Origin: Phycisphaerales bacterium
GTDB taxonomy: Bacteria; Planctomycetota; Phycisphaerae; Phycisphaerales; UBA1924
DNA: 11,336 nt
Reading direction: 5' to 3'
NCBI GenBank assembly: GCA_026982035.1
Contig: JALSHW010000282.1
Location: 1 to 11,336 of the forward strand
The translations under genes were made by a program, and so were the position numbers. The notes under the pieces were generated by a model, which saw only the letters and a program-made list of their open reading frames with translations, was not told the DNA's origin and did no database searches. Of the stretch, positions 1 through 7,510 are shown piece by piece (position 1 is the stretch's first letter; each line of letters begins with the position of its first letter).

Positions 1-1
1 C

Positions 2-964
2 TATGCCCATGTGATCCCGGACAGTGCCCCCAAAGCGATCGACCTGCTCGCCAAGATGATGCGTCCTGCATTGCGACAAGACGACTTTGACACCGAGAAG
101 AATGTCATTCAGGAAGAAATCGCGATGTACGCCGACAATCCGTTTTGGGTGTTGTATGAGCAATGCGTCGAGAATCACTATTCCAAACACGGGCTTGGGC
201 ATCGGGTGCTGGGGACGCCTGAGAGTGTCGGCGCGATGCAGCGGGATCAAATGATGGACTATTTCCAGAATCGCTACAGCGCGGACAACACGATTGTTTC
301 GCTTGCTGGGAATCTGGATTTTGATACGGCCGTCGATCAGATCCGTTCACTGTGTGGGAGTTGGAACACCTCCAAGCCATCCCGCACAACCGATCGTCCA
401 AAGACCGGGCATGAAGCATTCACCATGACCAGCGACCGCGTCAATCGGGGCTATATCCTTGGGCTCAGCGATGCGCCACCTCAGGGGAGCGATGATCGGT
501 ACGCCGCGACGCTGATGACGCAAATTCTTGGTGGAGCGGACAACTCTCGTTTGCACTGGGCATTGATTGAAACGGGAATCGCCGAAGAAGCGATGGCGGC
601 TTATGACGGGCTCGATGGGACGGGGGATTACTTTCTGTACGCATCGGGTGATCCTGAATCACTCGATCAGATTTGGGATGTCATGCTCAAGGAAATCAAG
701 GGGCTCAAAGATTCGATCACCGAAGAGGACCTTGCCAAGCTCCGCGCCAAGATGCTGACCTCGGTGACGCTTGCCGGTGAAAAACCCGCCGGGCGAATGC
801 AACGGCTTGGGCGGCTGTGGCTGGCGTGTGGCAAGTACCAGACGCTCGAAGATGAGATTGAGCAGATCAATGCCGTCAGTGTCGATGCGATCAAAGATTT
901 GATTGATCGGTTCCCGCTTGATGACTGCACGCTTGGCCGAATGATCCCGAAATCTGAAGGTTGA
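2..964 (+). CDS. M16 family zinc metallopeptidase, C-terminal part (5' end cut by window edge)
   Basis: This is the end of an insulinase/pitrilysin-type (M16) peptidase. These enzymes are two-lobed clamshells that degrade peptides. The frame is open to the left edge, so the true start lies outside. The HxxEH zinc motif is missing and should sit about 37 residues before the window. What is visible is the segment with the third zinc ligand, a glutamate in V-I-Q-E-E-I-A-M-Y-A-D-N-P (visible residues about 35-47). It is followed by the end of the first M16 domain and an M16 C-terminal domain with the usual GADNSRLHWALIE-like helix region and an R-Y pair near GRMQRLGRLWLACGKY. The GTG at 11 is an internal valine, not a start. 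The stop codon abuts the stop of the convergent HDOD gene with no spacer. The family call is firm; the substrate is unknown. Confidence 0.9.
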   Translation, partial: YAHVIPDSAPKAIDLLAKMMRPALRQDDFDTEKNVIQEEIAMYADNPFWVLYEQCVENHYSKHGLGHRVLGTPESVGAMQRDQMMDYFQNRYSADNTIVSLAGNLDFDTAVDQIRSLCGSWNTSKPSRTTDRPKTGHEAFTMTSDRVNRGYILGLSDAPPQGSDDRYAATLMTQILGGADNSRLHWALIETGIAEEAMAAYDGLDGTGDYFLYASGDPESLDQIWDVMLKEIKGLKDSITEEDLAKLRAKMLTSVTLAGEKPAGRMQRLGRLWLACGKYQTLEDEIEQINAVSVDAIKDLIDRFPLDDCTLGRMIPKSEG

Positions 965-2473
965 TCAGGCGACTTTTTTGGGCACGAAGGATCGAATCGC
1001 CGAGGTCGGGGAGACTTGTGCGGCTTTGACGGCCTTGGTTGAAGCAAGCACCAGTTTTTCAGGTGAGACAAAGAGCATCGCGGTGCTCTCGTCCAATGTC
1101 GCCAAACCAATATGAACTCGAACAAGTTGATCGACCTCGGGGACATCTGGAATCCATCTTTTCATGGACTCCATGAATTGCTCGGTAAACCCTGTGGCCG
1201 CCCTTGATGCTGTGGGACGATCCACCTCAGGAAGGACAACGCCAAAATCATGTGTAGACAACCGACAAATGGCTCCGCCCATGGGTTCAAAGAGTTTCAG
1301 CAGGATCACTGAAGTTCCAATCACGATATCATCGTGGGATTCTTGCCCGAGTGTTTTATTGACTTCATCAAGTCCGGCCAGCGATACTTGGATCACTGTG
1401 ATGTCTACTTCGCCGGGCTTGACGGTGCTGTAGACCTGGCGGATGGCGTGCTTGAATCCTTCGCGGTTGAGTACACCAGTCATTGGGTCGATGGCTTGTG
1501 TGCCCTCTGCCATTGATCCAACTTCTTTTGCTGAATAACTCTCAATTTCGTGATCACGGGTCATTGCAATGAGTCTGCGATCAGCGCGGGTCAGGATATC
1601 CTCGGGGCTTTCTTGCTTGCCCACATCCACTTCCAAAACTTTGGCCATCTCTCGTGATGCTTCGCCGGTTTGGACGACGATCTCATCAATTTCTGAATCA
1701 CTCAGATCCAACCAGGTCTGTCCGCGTGCGTAGGCATTGCGGAGTGCCTCGGTTGGATTTTCTGCACTCAAGACTGCATGGATCAAGTTCCCCAGGGCAA
1801 TGCACCGCGCGACTTTGGAATAGTCAGACGGACACGCTGTCGGGCGTTCGTGGTAGTTAATCGGAACAGCGATTTCAGGAGGAAGTTTCCATTTTTCTGC
1901 GATGGATGCGCCGACTCCTGCGTGCTGGAGTTCGAACTCTTTGAGTTCGGCGCGTGCGAGATTGGAGTGGTCGCCGTTGACGCTTTGGACAACATCGCAG
2001 TATTGTTGTTTCATGGATCGGTACATGGCGATCATGCCAATGTCCTGAAGCAGGCCTGCGAGAAAACACTCGTCGGTGTCTTCTGCGAATGATTTGGTGT
2101 CTGCGATGATTTTGGCAGCGATGGCGGTATCGAGCCCACGCTTCCAATAATCGGCGTAATCGAAAGTATCGCCCTCTTTGCCTTCAAAGGCAGAGACCAA
2201 GGAGAAGCCAAGCACGAGCGATTTGACTGGACCGAGCCCGAGCATGATGAGTGCTTTTTCGATTGAAGAGCATCGTTTGCGAAGACCATAGAAACTGGAG
2301 TTGACGGTGCGAAGCACTTTGGCAGAAAGCGCCTGATCCATGGTGATCTGGCTTGCCAGTTCCGTCATTTTGACATCGGGGTCCGAGGTGAGTTCAAGGA
2401 CCTTGGCCGCCACTGCGGGAAGCGATGGTAAATTCGGGCAATTCAGGATGTCCGTTAGGAGATCGGTATCCAT
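965..2473 (-). CDS. HDOD domain protein with degenerate C-terminal GGDEF domain
   Basis: A 502-residue cytoplasmic signalling protein. Residues about 12-210 form an HDOD domain (N-terminal LPSLPAVAAKVLEL, SAKVLRTVNSSFYG, then the HD-like segment). The canonical LLHDIG is LLQDIG here (141-146), so the metal-binding histidine is absent, as is usual for HDOD domains, which act as scaffolds rather than phosphohydrolases. Residues about 329-490 are GGDEF-like, entered by DPMTGVLNREGF. However, the signature is S-T-H-D-F (406-410), and the metal-binding aspartates of the D-x-D-x-F-K motif are replaced by S and A (about 364-366). Diguanylate cyclase activity is therefore unlikely; nucleotide or partner binding is possible. 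The ATG at 2473 has only a weak upstream AAGAGA. The gene lies 98 bp downstream of recO on the same strand and may be co-transcribed. Its role is inferred from domains only. Confidence 0.87.
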   Translation of the reverse strand: MDTDLLTDILNCPNLPSLPAVAAKVLELTSDPDVKMTELASQITMDQALSAKVLRTVNSSFYGLRKRCSSIEKALIMLGLGPVKSLVLGFSLVSAFEGKEGDTFDYADYWKRGLDTAIAAKIIADTKSFAEDTDECFLAGLLQDIGMIAMYRSMKQQYCDVVQSVNGDHSNLARAELKEFELQHAGVGASIAEKWKLPPEIAVPINYHERPTACPSDYSKVARCIALGNLIHAVLSAENPTEALRNAYARGQTWLDLSDSEIDEIVVQTGEASREMAKVLEVDVGKQESPEDILTRADRRLIAMTRDHEIESYSAKEVGSMAEGTQAIDPMTGVLNREGFKHAIRQVYSTVKPGEVDITVIQVSLAGLDEVNKTLGQESHDDIVIGTSVILLKLFEPMGGAICRLSTHDFGVVLPEVDRPTASRAATGFTEQFMESMKRWIPDVPEVDQLVRVHIGLATLDESTAMLFVSPEKLVLASTKAVKAAQVSPTSAIRSFVPKKVA

Positions 2474-2571
2474 GACTCGATCGTTCTCTTTGGTTGGTGT
2501 CCACCCGATCCGTCGGATGTCTCTATGAGATCATCGACGCAATTGATGCATCTCTTGATGGTTTCGACGAT

Positions 2572-3411
2572 TTACGACGACTGGTCAAGAAATGAGTAGT
2601 ATTCCCCCAATGGGTTCAACAGCCAATGCAGTGCTGGGATTTCGGTGCCTGTACGCTCTCGGATGTAGGCCCCCAACAATCGGGCCAGGCGACTGTTCTG
2701 ATCGCCGGATTGCTCCATAAACCGTCCAATTGGCGGATTCTGTCCCAGCGATTTCATCAACTCGATACTCTGGGCTCGTATCCGCCAAACCCCCTGAGCC
2801 ACCGAGCGAGAATGATCCGCCAACACACCGGCTCCTGTTATCGGGTCTTGGGTGACCCCCCCAAGTTGGGCAGAAAATCCATACACATCTGAGGGAATCA
2901 ACGGGTTCCCTGTCAGGACATCATGATCCACAATCGGCATCGCGCCCACCGCAACCAGAACAGTCCAGAGATACCACGCCAACATCCCCAGTGTCTGAGA
3001 TTCCAGTTCTGCTGAATCGCTGATCTCCGGAGCATTGCAGAAATTGAGTAATTCACCCAATGCTTCAAACACCGAGGCGTGTGGGTCGTGGTCTTGGATG
3101 AGCCGTGGTATGAGGTCAATACCCAGCATTGCGGCGTTGTAGGCCAAGATATGCTGACGGATTCCACGCATTGGTCCGAGAAGGTCCCACTGGGTGAGCA
3201 AGGCCAATTCAGAGTTTGGTCGAAGAATGGCGGCCATGTGACCCAGCGTGCAAAGCTCCAAACCACCCGAAAATGACGAACGATCCCGTTTGGACCCTTT
3301 GGCCAACACGCGGATCATGCCATGGTCTCTGGTGAGTAGAACAGCGGTCTGCGAGGTCTCTGACCAGTCCCATATTCGAACACAGATGGCTTGGTCCTCT
3401 ATCATCGGCAT
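2572..3411 (-). CDS. recO: DNA repair protein RecO
   Basis: A 279-residue recombination mediator that, with RecR, helps load RecA onto SSB-coated single-stranded DNA in gap repair. The N-terminal OB-fold region is recognisable: an early LLTRDHGMIRVLAKGSKR stretch (26-43), a hydrophobic strand ending in ELALLTQWDLLGPM (68-81), then the helical C-terminal domain beginning YNAAMLGIDLIPRL. The conserved C-terminal layout ends in LLGAYIRERTGTEIPALHWL (245-264), close to the usual RecO length. The zinc-binding cysteine pairs of many RecO proteins are absent: in the expected place it reads GAMPIVDHDVLTGNPL with no cysteine, as in the enterobacterial type. The start could be M1 (3411) or M3 (3405); I kept M1. 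No strong Shine-Dalgarno sequence is visible. It is divergent from the metallopeptidase and followed by the HDOD gene. Confidence 0.87.
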   Translation of the reverse strand: MPMIEDQAICVRIWDWSETSQTAVLLTRDHGMIRVLAKGSKRDRSSFSGGLELCTLGHMAAILRPNSELALLTQWDLLGPMRGIRQHILAYNAAMLGIDLIPRLIQDHDPHASVFEALGELLNFCNAPEISDSAELESQTLGMLAWYLWTVLVAVGAMPIVDHDVLTGNPLIPSDVYGFSAQLGGVTQDPITGAGVLADHSRSVAQGVWRIRAQSIELMKSLGQNPPIGRFMEQSGDQNSRLARLLGAYIRERTGTEIPALHWLLNPLGEYYSFLDQSS

Positions 3412-3503
3412 CCTGAACAGTAGGATGATTTTGACTCAATTTGGAACATCGTCCGAACCCGATTCAAATCAATGCGAATGATTCGGGGTAGAAATGAGGC
3501 ATT

Positions 3504-3534
3504 TTGTTGTGTTTTGCCTGATTTCTGGTATGAT
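3504..3534 (+). promoter_or_regulatory. Possible extended -10 promoter for the metallopeptidase gene
   Basis: TGGTATGAT at 3526-3534 fits an extended -10 element (TGn plus a hexamer one base off TATAAT). Weak -35-like hexamers lie 19 bp (TTGTTG, 3504-3509) or 16 bp (TTGTGT, 3507-3512) upstream. It sits in the AT-rich part of the divergent region, about 95 bp before the chosen start codon. It is read by eye against sigma-70 rules, which may not hold exactly in planctomycetes. Confidence 0.35.
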
Positions 3535-3544
3535 TGAAACATCA

Positions 3545-3595
3545 GCCCGCTCGGGCGATTGTTGTAGAGTCTCAAGAACATGGGTGGCAACACCC
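3545..3595 (+). other. Leader of the metallopeptidase mRNA with two small hairpins
   Basis: Two short stems can form in the untranslated leader. The first is GCCC/GGGC (3545-3556) with a four-base loop. The second is GGGTG/CACCC (3582-3586 with 3591-3595) closing a GCAA tetraloop, a stable GNRA type. They may protect or shape the 5' end. They are too small to be a known riboswitch, and I recognise no ligand-binding core. Chance formation is quite possible. Confidence 0.25.
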
Positions 3596-3614
3596 CCACA
3601 AACAAGAAATTCCT

Positions 3615-3620
3615 GGAGGA
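3615..3620 (+). promoter_or_regulatory. Ribosome binding site that fixes the metallopeptidase start
   Basis: GGAGGA lies eight bases before the ATG at 3629. It is the strongest Shine-Dalgarno match in the window, and it selects this ATG over the in-frame upstream ATG at 3494, whose 45-codon extension would bury the signal peptide and run through the promoter-like region. Confidence 0.75.
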
Positions 3621-3628
3621 ATTGTATC

Positions 3629-5197
3629 ATGGCGATTCATACGCGCACGCTATTCGTCACCGCTTTGGTCATGTCATCTGGCATGGCACTGGCTGGTGAA
3701 CATGGAGAGGTCTTCTCCACCTGTGGCACCGATGCCGGTGTCCAACCACGCCAACTCGTTGGTGCAGGGGTCATGCCCGCCGATGCACTTGAGTACCGGT
3801 TGACCGATGAACAAGTTGAAGCACTCAATGTCCACCAACGAGAGCTGTTGCTCTCGTTTGAGCGATTGGTCTATGAGGGTGATATTGCTCCTCATGTGTG
3901 TTTGCATCCTGATACTGACCCAAAGGTTGCCGAGGCCTTTGAGCAGTTCCTCAACGACCTCTGGTTTGCTGATCCAAATCCAAACTCCTTCATCCTCTCG
4001 ACACGCTGGACAGCGACGGCCACCGATGGTCTCGGACTCTCCCAAGGTGATCCCACCACATTGACCTACTCGTTTATTCCAGATGGAACCACGATCTCAG
4101 GAGAAGGACCTTCGAATCTCATTAGTTTCATGAATAACCGCATCGGTCCGGGCAACTGGGAGCCCTTGTTCCAGACTGCACTCGATGCATGGGGCAATAT
4201 CTCAGGGCTCACTTATATCCATGAGCCCAATGACGATGCCCGTATCCTCAGCGGCGGCGGGGCGGCTGGCGTTCTCGGTATTCGTGGTGATGTCCGCATT
4301 GGCGGAAACTTCATCGACGGCAACAGTGGTGTCCTGGCGTTCAACTACTTCCCCAACGGGGGCGACATGGTACTTGATACCGGCGATGGCAACTTCTACG
4401 GCAACAGTTCGGGCGGCTACATCCGCCTTCGCAATGTCGTCACCCATGAAGCCGGACATGGCATCGGACTGGCGCATATCGAATCGGATTCCGATCGATT
4501 CCTGATGGAACCGTTTATCGACATCAGCTTCACAGGCCCACAAATGGATGACATCCGTGGTGCCCAGCGTGGGTATGGCGACTTTGACGAAAACAACAAC
4601 TCGACCGGATCAGCTACTCAACTCCAAGCAACCCCATTTGTTGGCGGCAACTTCATCATCACCACCTTCCGCTCAATGGATGACAACTCAGACTTTGACT
4701 ACTACTCAGTGCCCACAGATGAACCCGTCACCATGGTCGTCTCCCTAACACCAAGCGGCGGCTCATACCAACAGACCGCACAAGGCGGCGGCGGCGGTGG
4801 CTCATTCTTCAATGCCAACGCAGTCTCTGATCTCCAGTTCAGTGTTCGGGATTCCACCAACACAGTCATGGTCAGCGTTGATGACACTGGAGCGGGACTC
4901 ACAGAGTTCACTTCCATCGAACTCCCAAACCCAGGTCAATACTATATTCTGGTTGATGGCGACAATGTCAACAACATCCAGACCTACAGCTTGACCGTGT
5001 CGTTCACCACACTGGATGTCCCGGCTGACTGCCCAGCAGACCTCACCGGCGAGGGTGACCTGAACTTCCTTGATGTCTCGGCCTTCCTCACCGCCTTTGG
5101 GAATCAAGAACCCGCCGCAGATTTCACCAACGACGGCAACTACAACTTCCTCGATGTCTCGGCATTCCTCACCGCCTTCGGCGACGGCTGTCCGTAA
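3629..5197 (+). CDS. Secreted matrixin-like zinc metallopeptidase with C-terminal dockerin-like module
   Basis: A 522-residue exported protease. A Sec signal peptide (about 1-22) has a hydrophobic core and ends in ALA before GEH. The catalytic domain carries HEAGHGIGLAH (273-283), the HExxHxxGxxH metzincin zinc site, with a Met-turn candidate at Met293 (FLMEP), and resembles matrixins. Residues about 318-460 look like a bacterial pre-peptidase C-terminal (PPC) beta-sandwich (DDNSDFDYYSV ... GQYYILVDGDN) and contain a glycine run (386-391). The last 55 residues hold two 27-residue repeats with the core NFLDVSAFLTAFG (479-491 and 506-518), calcium-loop-like DLTGEGD and DFTNDGN, and a terminal GCP. 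I recall this as a GC-type dockerin found in Phycisphaerae exported proteins; its role in anchoring or sorting is inferred. The start is set by GGAGGA at 3615. The substrate is unknown. Confidence 0.88.
   Translation: MAIHTRTLFVTALVMSSGMALAGEHGEVFSTCGTDAGVQPRQLVGAGVMPADALEYRLTDEQVEALNVHQRELLLSFERLVYEGDIAPHVCLHPDTDPKVAEAFEQFLNDLWFADPNPNSFILSTRWTATATDGLGLSQGDPTTLTYSFIPDGTTISGEGPSNLISFMNNRIGPGNWEPLFQTALDAWGNISGLTYIHEPNDDARILSGGGAAGVLGIRGDVRIGGNFIDGNSGVLAFNYFPNGGDMVLDTGDGNFYGNSSGGYIRLRNVVTHEAGHGIGLAHIESDSDRFLMEPFIDISFTGPQMDDIRGAQRGYGDFDENNNSTGSATQLQATPFVGGNFIITTFRSMDDNSDFDYYSVPTDEPVTMVVSLTPSGGSYQQTAQGGGGGGSFFNANAVSDLQFSVRDSTNTVMVSVDDTGAGLTEFTSIELPNPGQYYILVDGDNVNNIQTYSLTVSFTTLDVPADCPADLTGEGDLNFLDVSAFLTAFGNQEPAADFTNDGNYNFLDVSAFLTAFGDGCP
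5063..5181 (+). repeat. Tandem dockerin-like repeat at DNA level
   Basis: Two 38-bp copies (5063-5100 and 5144-5181) are 81 bp (27 codons) apart and differ at three positions. Two of the changes are silent third-position T/C changes, and the other (GCC/GCA) is also silent. They encode the repeated core NFLDVSAFLTAFG, so the repeat reflects selection on the protein or recent duplication. Confidence 0.9.
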
Positions 5198-5222
5198 AAC
5201 TCGACGGTCTCAAGACCTTTCT

Positions 5223-5251
5223 AAGCCCCGCATTCGTGCGGGGCTTTTTTT
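5223..5251 (+). terminator. Intrinsic (Rho-independent) terminator after the metallopeptidase
   Basis: The 10-bp stem AAGCCCCGCA/TGCGGGGCTT (5223-5232 with 5237-5246) has a TTCG loop and is followed by a T run (5245-5251). A small GGTCT/AGACC stem (5206-5217) lies just before it. It isolates the metallopeptidase transcript from the FabZ-like gene 43 bp downstream, which then needs its own promoter; I see no good one in that gap. Confidence 0.93.
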
Positions 5252-5293
5252 GTTCTTCCCATTCAGCCAACATCCCCACGCCTACCGTTGTGC

Positions 5294-5728
5294 ATGTATT
5301 TTTCACTCATCGACCGGGTTCTCGAACGCTCCGACACTTCACTCGTTGCCATCAAGCATGTCAGCAGTGCCGAGGAGTATCTCCAGGATCACTTTCCGGA
5401 CTTCCCGGTTCTGCCGGGCGTTATGATGCTCGAAGCCATGACCCAAGCCGCCCGATCACTCCTCGATCCAGACAACCAAGCCCAGCAGCCCTGGGTCCTC
5501 TGCCAGGCCAAGGCCCTCAAATACGGGGCCTTCGTCCGTCCAGGCGCGACCATCCGCATCACGGTCAATCTCCACAAACACAACGACGACGGCTCCGTCG
5601 ATTTCAAAGGCGATGTCCGCCTCATCGAACCCGATGACCAAATCACCAACGACGACCTGACAGCCCTCCCCGTCGCCTGCTCAGGACGCATCACCCTCCG
5701 CCCCACTACAGCTGGCGCAACCACATGA
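5294..5728 (+). CDS. FabZ/FabA-like 3-hydroxyacyl-ACP dehydratase (hot-dog fold)
   Basis: A 144-residue single hot-dog protein. The catalytic pattern is clear: HFPDFPVLPGVMMLEAMTQ (33-51) gives His33 and Glu47 exactly 14 residues apart, as in FabZ His54/Glu68 of E. coli. This points to dehydration of 3-hydroxyacyl-ACP in fatty acid synthesis, or of a related acyl thioester. The later FabZ strand (KFRRPVxPGD in classical enzymes) is altered to KYGAFVRPGA, so it may belong to a FabZ-like side family rather than being the main FabZ. I therefore give no symbol. An in-frame TTG at 5288 precedes the chosen ATG by two codons. No clear Shine-Dalgarno is seen. Its stop overlaps the aroDE start (ATGA, 5725-5728), implying translational coupling. 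Confidence 0.83.
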   Translation: MYFSLIDRVLERSDTSLVAIKHVSSAEEYLQDHFPDFPVLPGVMMLEAMTQAARSLLDPDNQAQQPWVLCQAKALKYGAFVRPGATIRITVNLHKHNDDGSVDFKGDVRLIEPDDQITNDDLTALPVACSGRITLRPTTAGATT

Positions 5729-7452
5729 GCATGATCTGCGTCCCCATCATGGTCGAGGAAGCGAACAACGCCCTCCTCGATGCATCGCTCGCCCAAGCCA
5801 AAGGTGCTGATCTGGTCGAATATCGAGTTGATCTCCTGTTTGAAGACCGCGACGATGAATCGCTCGAAATCCGCATCGCTCGCGTGCTTGATCTGGTCAA
5901 AGAATCTCCGCTGCCTTGTATCGTCACCTGCCGACCCCACTGGGAAGGCGGCGACTACCACGGCGACGACGACCAACGCATCGCCCTCTATCTCGCCCTG
6001 GGCACCAGTGATCACCCACCAGCGTACATCGATGTCGAACTTGCAACTTACACACGATCCGCCAACATCCGGCAAAAAATCAATCTTGCGGTTGGCCATG
6101 GGCTGATTCGCAAACTGCTGCGGACCTCCTCTACAAGATTGATCCTGTCATCGCATGATTTCGAAGGGCGACCAAGCGACCTGACCCGCAAGATCATCGC
6201 GATGAACGACGAACCCGCGTGCAGCGTCGTCAAGATCGCCTACCGCGCCCGGTCGATCCGCGACAATCTCGAAATCTTCGAAATCCTGCGTGATCGCCAG
6301 AAGCCGACGATTGCCCTGTGCATGGGCGAGTTCGGATTGATGAGCCGGGTACTGGCCCCCAAGTTCGGCGGCCTGCTAACCTTTGCGTCTTTGCGCGATG
6401 AAGCCATGACCGCCCCGGGGCAGCCGACGATTGATGAGTTGCTCGGCCTCTACCGATTCCGCTCCATCAAAGCAACCACCAAGGTCTACGGCATCATCGG
6501 CTGGCCGGTCACCCAATCCATGTCCCCACTGGTGCACAACGCCGGCTTCGAGAATATCTGCTGGGACGGGGTGTACCTGCCGATGCCGATCGTGGCGGAC
6601 CCAAATGATCCTGAAGGGTCTGAAACGAGTTTTAATGTCACTGTCAGCCAACTTATTGAAGACAAATCAGTCATTTTCTGTGGGGCAAGTGTAACGATTC
6701 CACATAAGGAACATGCTGCAATAATTCCTATTAGAGGATTACTGAATTGTTTCTACAAAAATGATCCTGTGAAACGCATTGGTGCCGCGAACACGATCAC
6801 TCAGTGGTGGTCAAATATTGAGTTTGACCATCGCACCTGCGATGGAATTTCACTTGTGAATTCAGATGCGACAGCCATTCATGATTTACTACAGGACATG
6901 CTCGGGGATCTGAATGGCAAGAAGATTGCACTGATCGGTGCGGGTGGTGTGGCGAAAGCAGCTGCATCCAGCTCAGCACGAGATGGTGCCGCAGTGCTGA
7001 TTATAAATCGAACTCATTCTCGGGCTACGGAAACTGCTGAGCAACTGCTTACCGATAGCGAAGACGGATATTTCGGGTCAATCCATGCCATCGACATGGA
7101 CCAACTCCCAGACCTCATCGCCGATGCCTACATCAACTGCACCCCCGTCGGCATGAAAGACGGCCCAGACCCCGAAGGCCTCTCCATCCCCATCGACGAC
7201 ATGCCCCCACTCCCACCCGAAACCGTCTTCTTCGACACCGTTTACAACCCCATCGAAACCCCGATGCTCAAGGCCGCCAAGGACCACGGCTACCGCACCA
7301 TCGACGGCGTGCAAATGTTCGTCAAACAAGCCGAGGCCCAGTTTGAACTCTGGACCGAACAATCCGCACCCGCCGGCCTCTTCGACCAACTCGTCCGCGA
7401 AAAATTTGTATGTGAGCAGCCCTCCGATTCTGGACCGACAAAGCATCAATGA
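5725..7452 (+). CDS. aroDE: Bifunctional type I 3-dehydroquinate dehydratase / shikimate dehydrogenase
   Basis: A 575-residue fusion catalysing two consecutive shikimate-pathway steps: 3-dehydroquinate to 3-dehydroshikimate, then NADPH reduction to shikimate. Residues about 1-247 are the type I (Schiff-base) dehydroquinase, with Glu105 (YIDVELA), His144 (LSSHDF), Lys170 (VVKIA), Arg208 (MSR) and Gln233 (TAPGQ). Residues about 252-560 are AroE, with S265/S267 (TQSMSP), Lys328 (SVTIPHKE), Asn356 (GAANT), Asp381 (in NSD rather than the usual NTD), the GAGG nucleotide loop (405-408), NRT (428-430) and Gln535 (FVKQAEAQFELW). Every catalytic residue I can place is present, so both activities are likely. 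The same fusion is known in plants, chlamydiae and some planctomycetes. The start at 5725 overlaps the FabZ-like stop; Met3 is an alternative. Bases 6601-7080 have low G+C and different codon use. Confidence 0.93.
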   Translation: MSMICVPIMVEEANNALLDASLAQAKGADLVEYRVDLLFEDRDDESLEIRIARVLDLVKESPLPCIVTCRPHWEGGDYHGDDDQRIALYLALGTSDHPPAYIDVELATYTRSANIRQKINLAVGHGLIRKLLRTSSTRLILSSHDFEGRPSDLTRKIIAMNDEPACSVVKIAYRARSIRDNLEIFEILRDRQKPTIALCMGEFGLMSRVLAPKFGGLLTFASLRDEAMTAPGQPTIDELLGLYRFRSIKATTKVYGIIGWPVTQSMSPLVHNAGFENICWDGVYLPMPIVADPNDPEGSETSFNVTVSQLIEDKSVIFCGASVTIPHKEHAAIIPIRGLLNCFYKNDPVKRIGAANTITQWWSNIEFDHRTCDGISLVNSDATAIHDLLQDMLGDLNGKKIALIGAGGVAKAAASSSARDGAAVLIINRTHSRATETAEQLLTDSEDGYFGSIHAIDMDQLPDLIADAYINCTPVGMKDGPDPEGLSIPIDDMPPLPPETVFFDTVYNPIETPMLKAAKDHGYRTIDGVQMFVKQAEAQFELWTEQSAPAGLFDQLVREKFVCEQPSDSGPTKHQ

Positions 7453-7500
7453 CCCAGGAATAACCACTCCCTTTGGCGTGTTCTTCGTGTATCTTTGACC

Positions 7501-7505
7501 AGGAG
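7501..7505 (+). promoter_or_regulatory. Ribosome binding site of msrBA
   Basis: AGGAG ends five bases before the ATG at 7511 and supports this start, which includes the signal peptide, over the in-frame ATG at 7628. Confidence 0.65.
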
Positions 7506-7510
7506 AACCC

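Noticed and set aside
2474..2571. Small gene or promoter between recO and the HDOD gene
   Set aside because: I found no supported short frame and no convincing -35/-10 pair; the palindrome GATGCATC and short repeats there are too small to interpret.
3494..3628. Upstream ATG start for the metallopeptidase
   Set aside because: The added 45 residues would precede a clear signal peptide and run through the promoter-like region. The GGAGGA at 3615 fits the ATG at 3629.
5389..6099. 236-codon minus-strand open frame
   Set aside because: It is antisense to the FabZ-like gene and aroDE, both of which have clear catalytic motifs; it shows no domain and no ribosome binding site.
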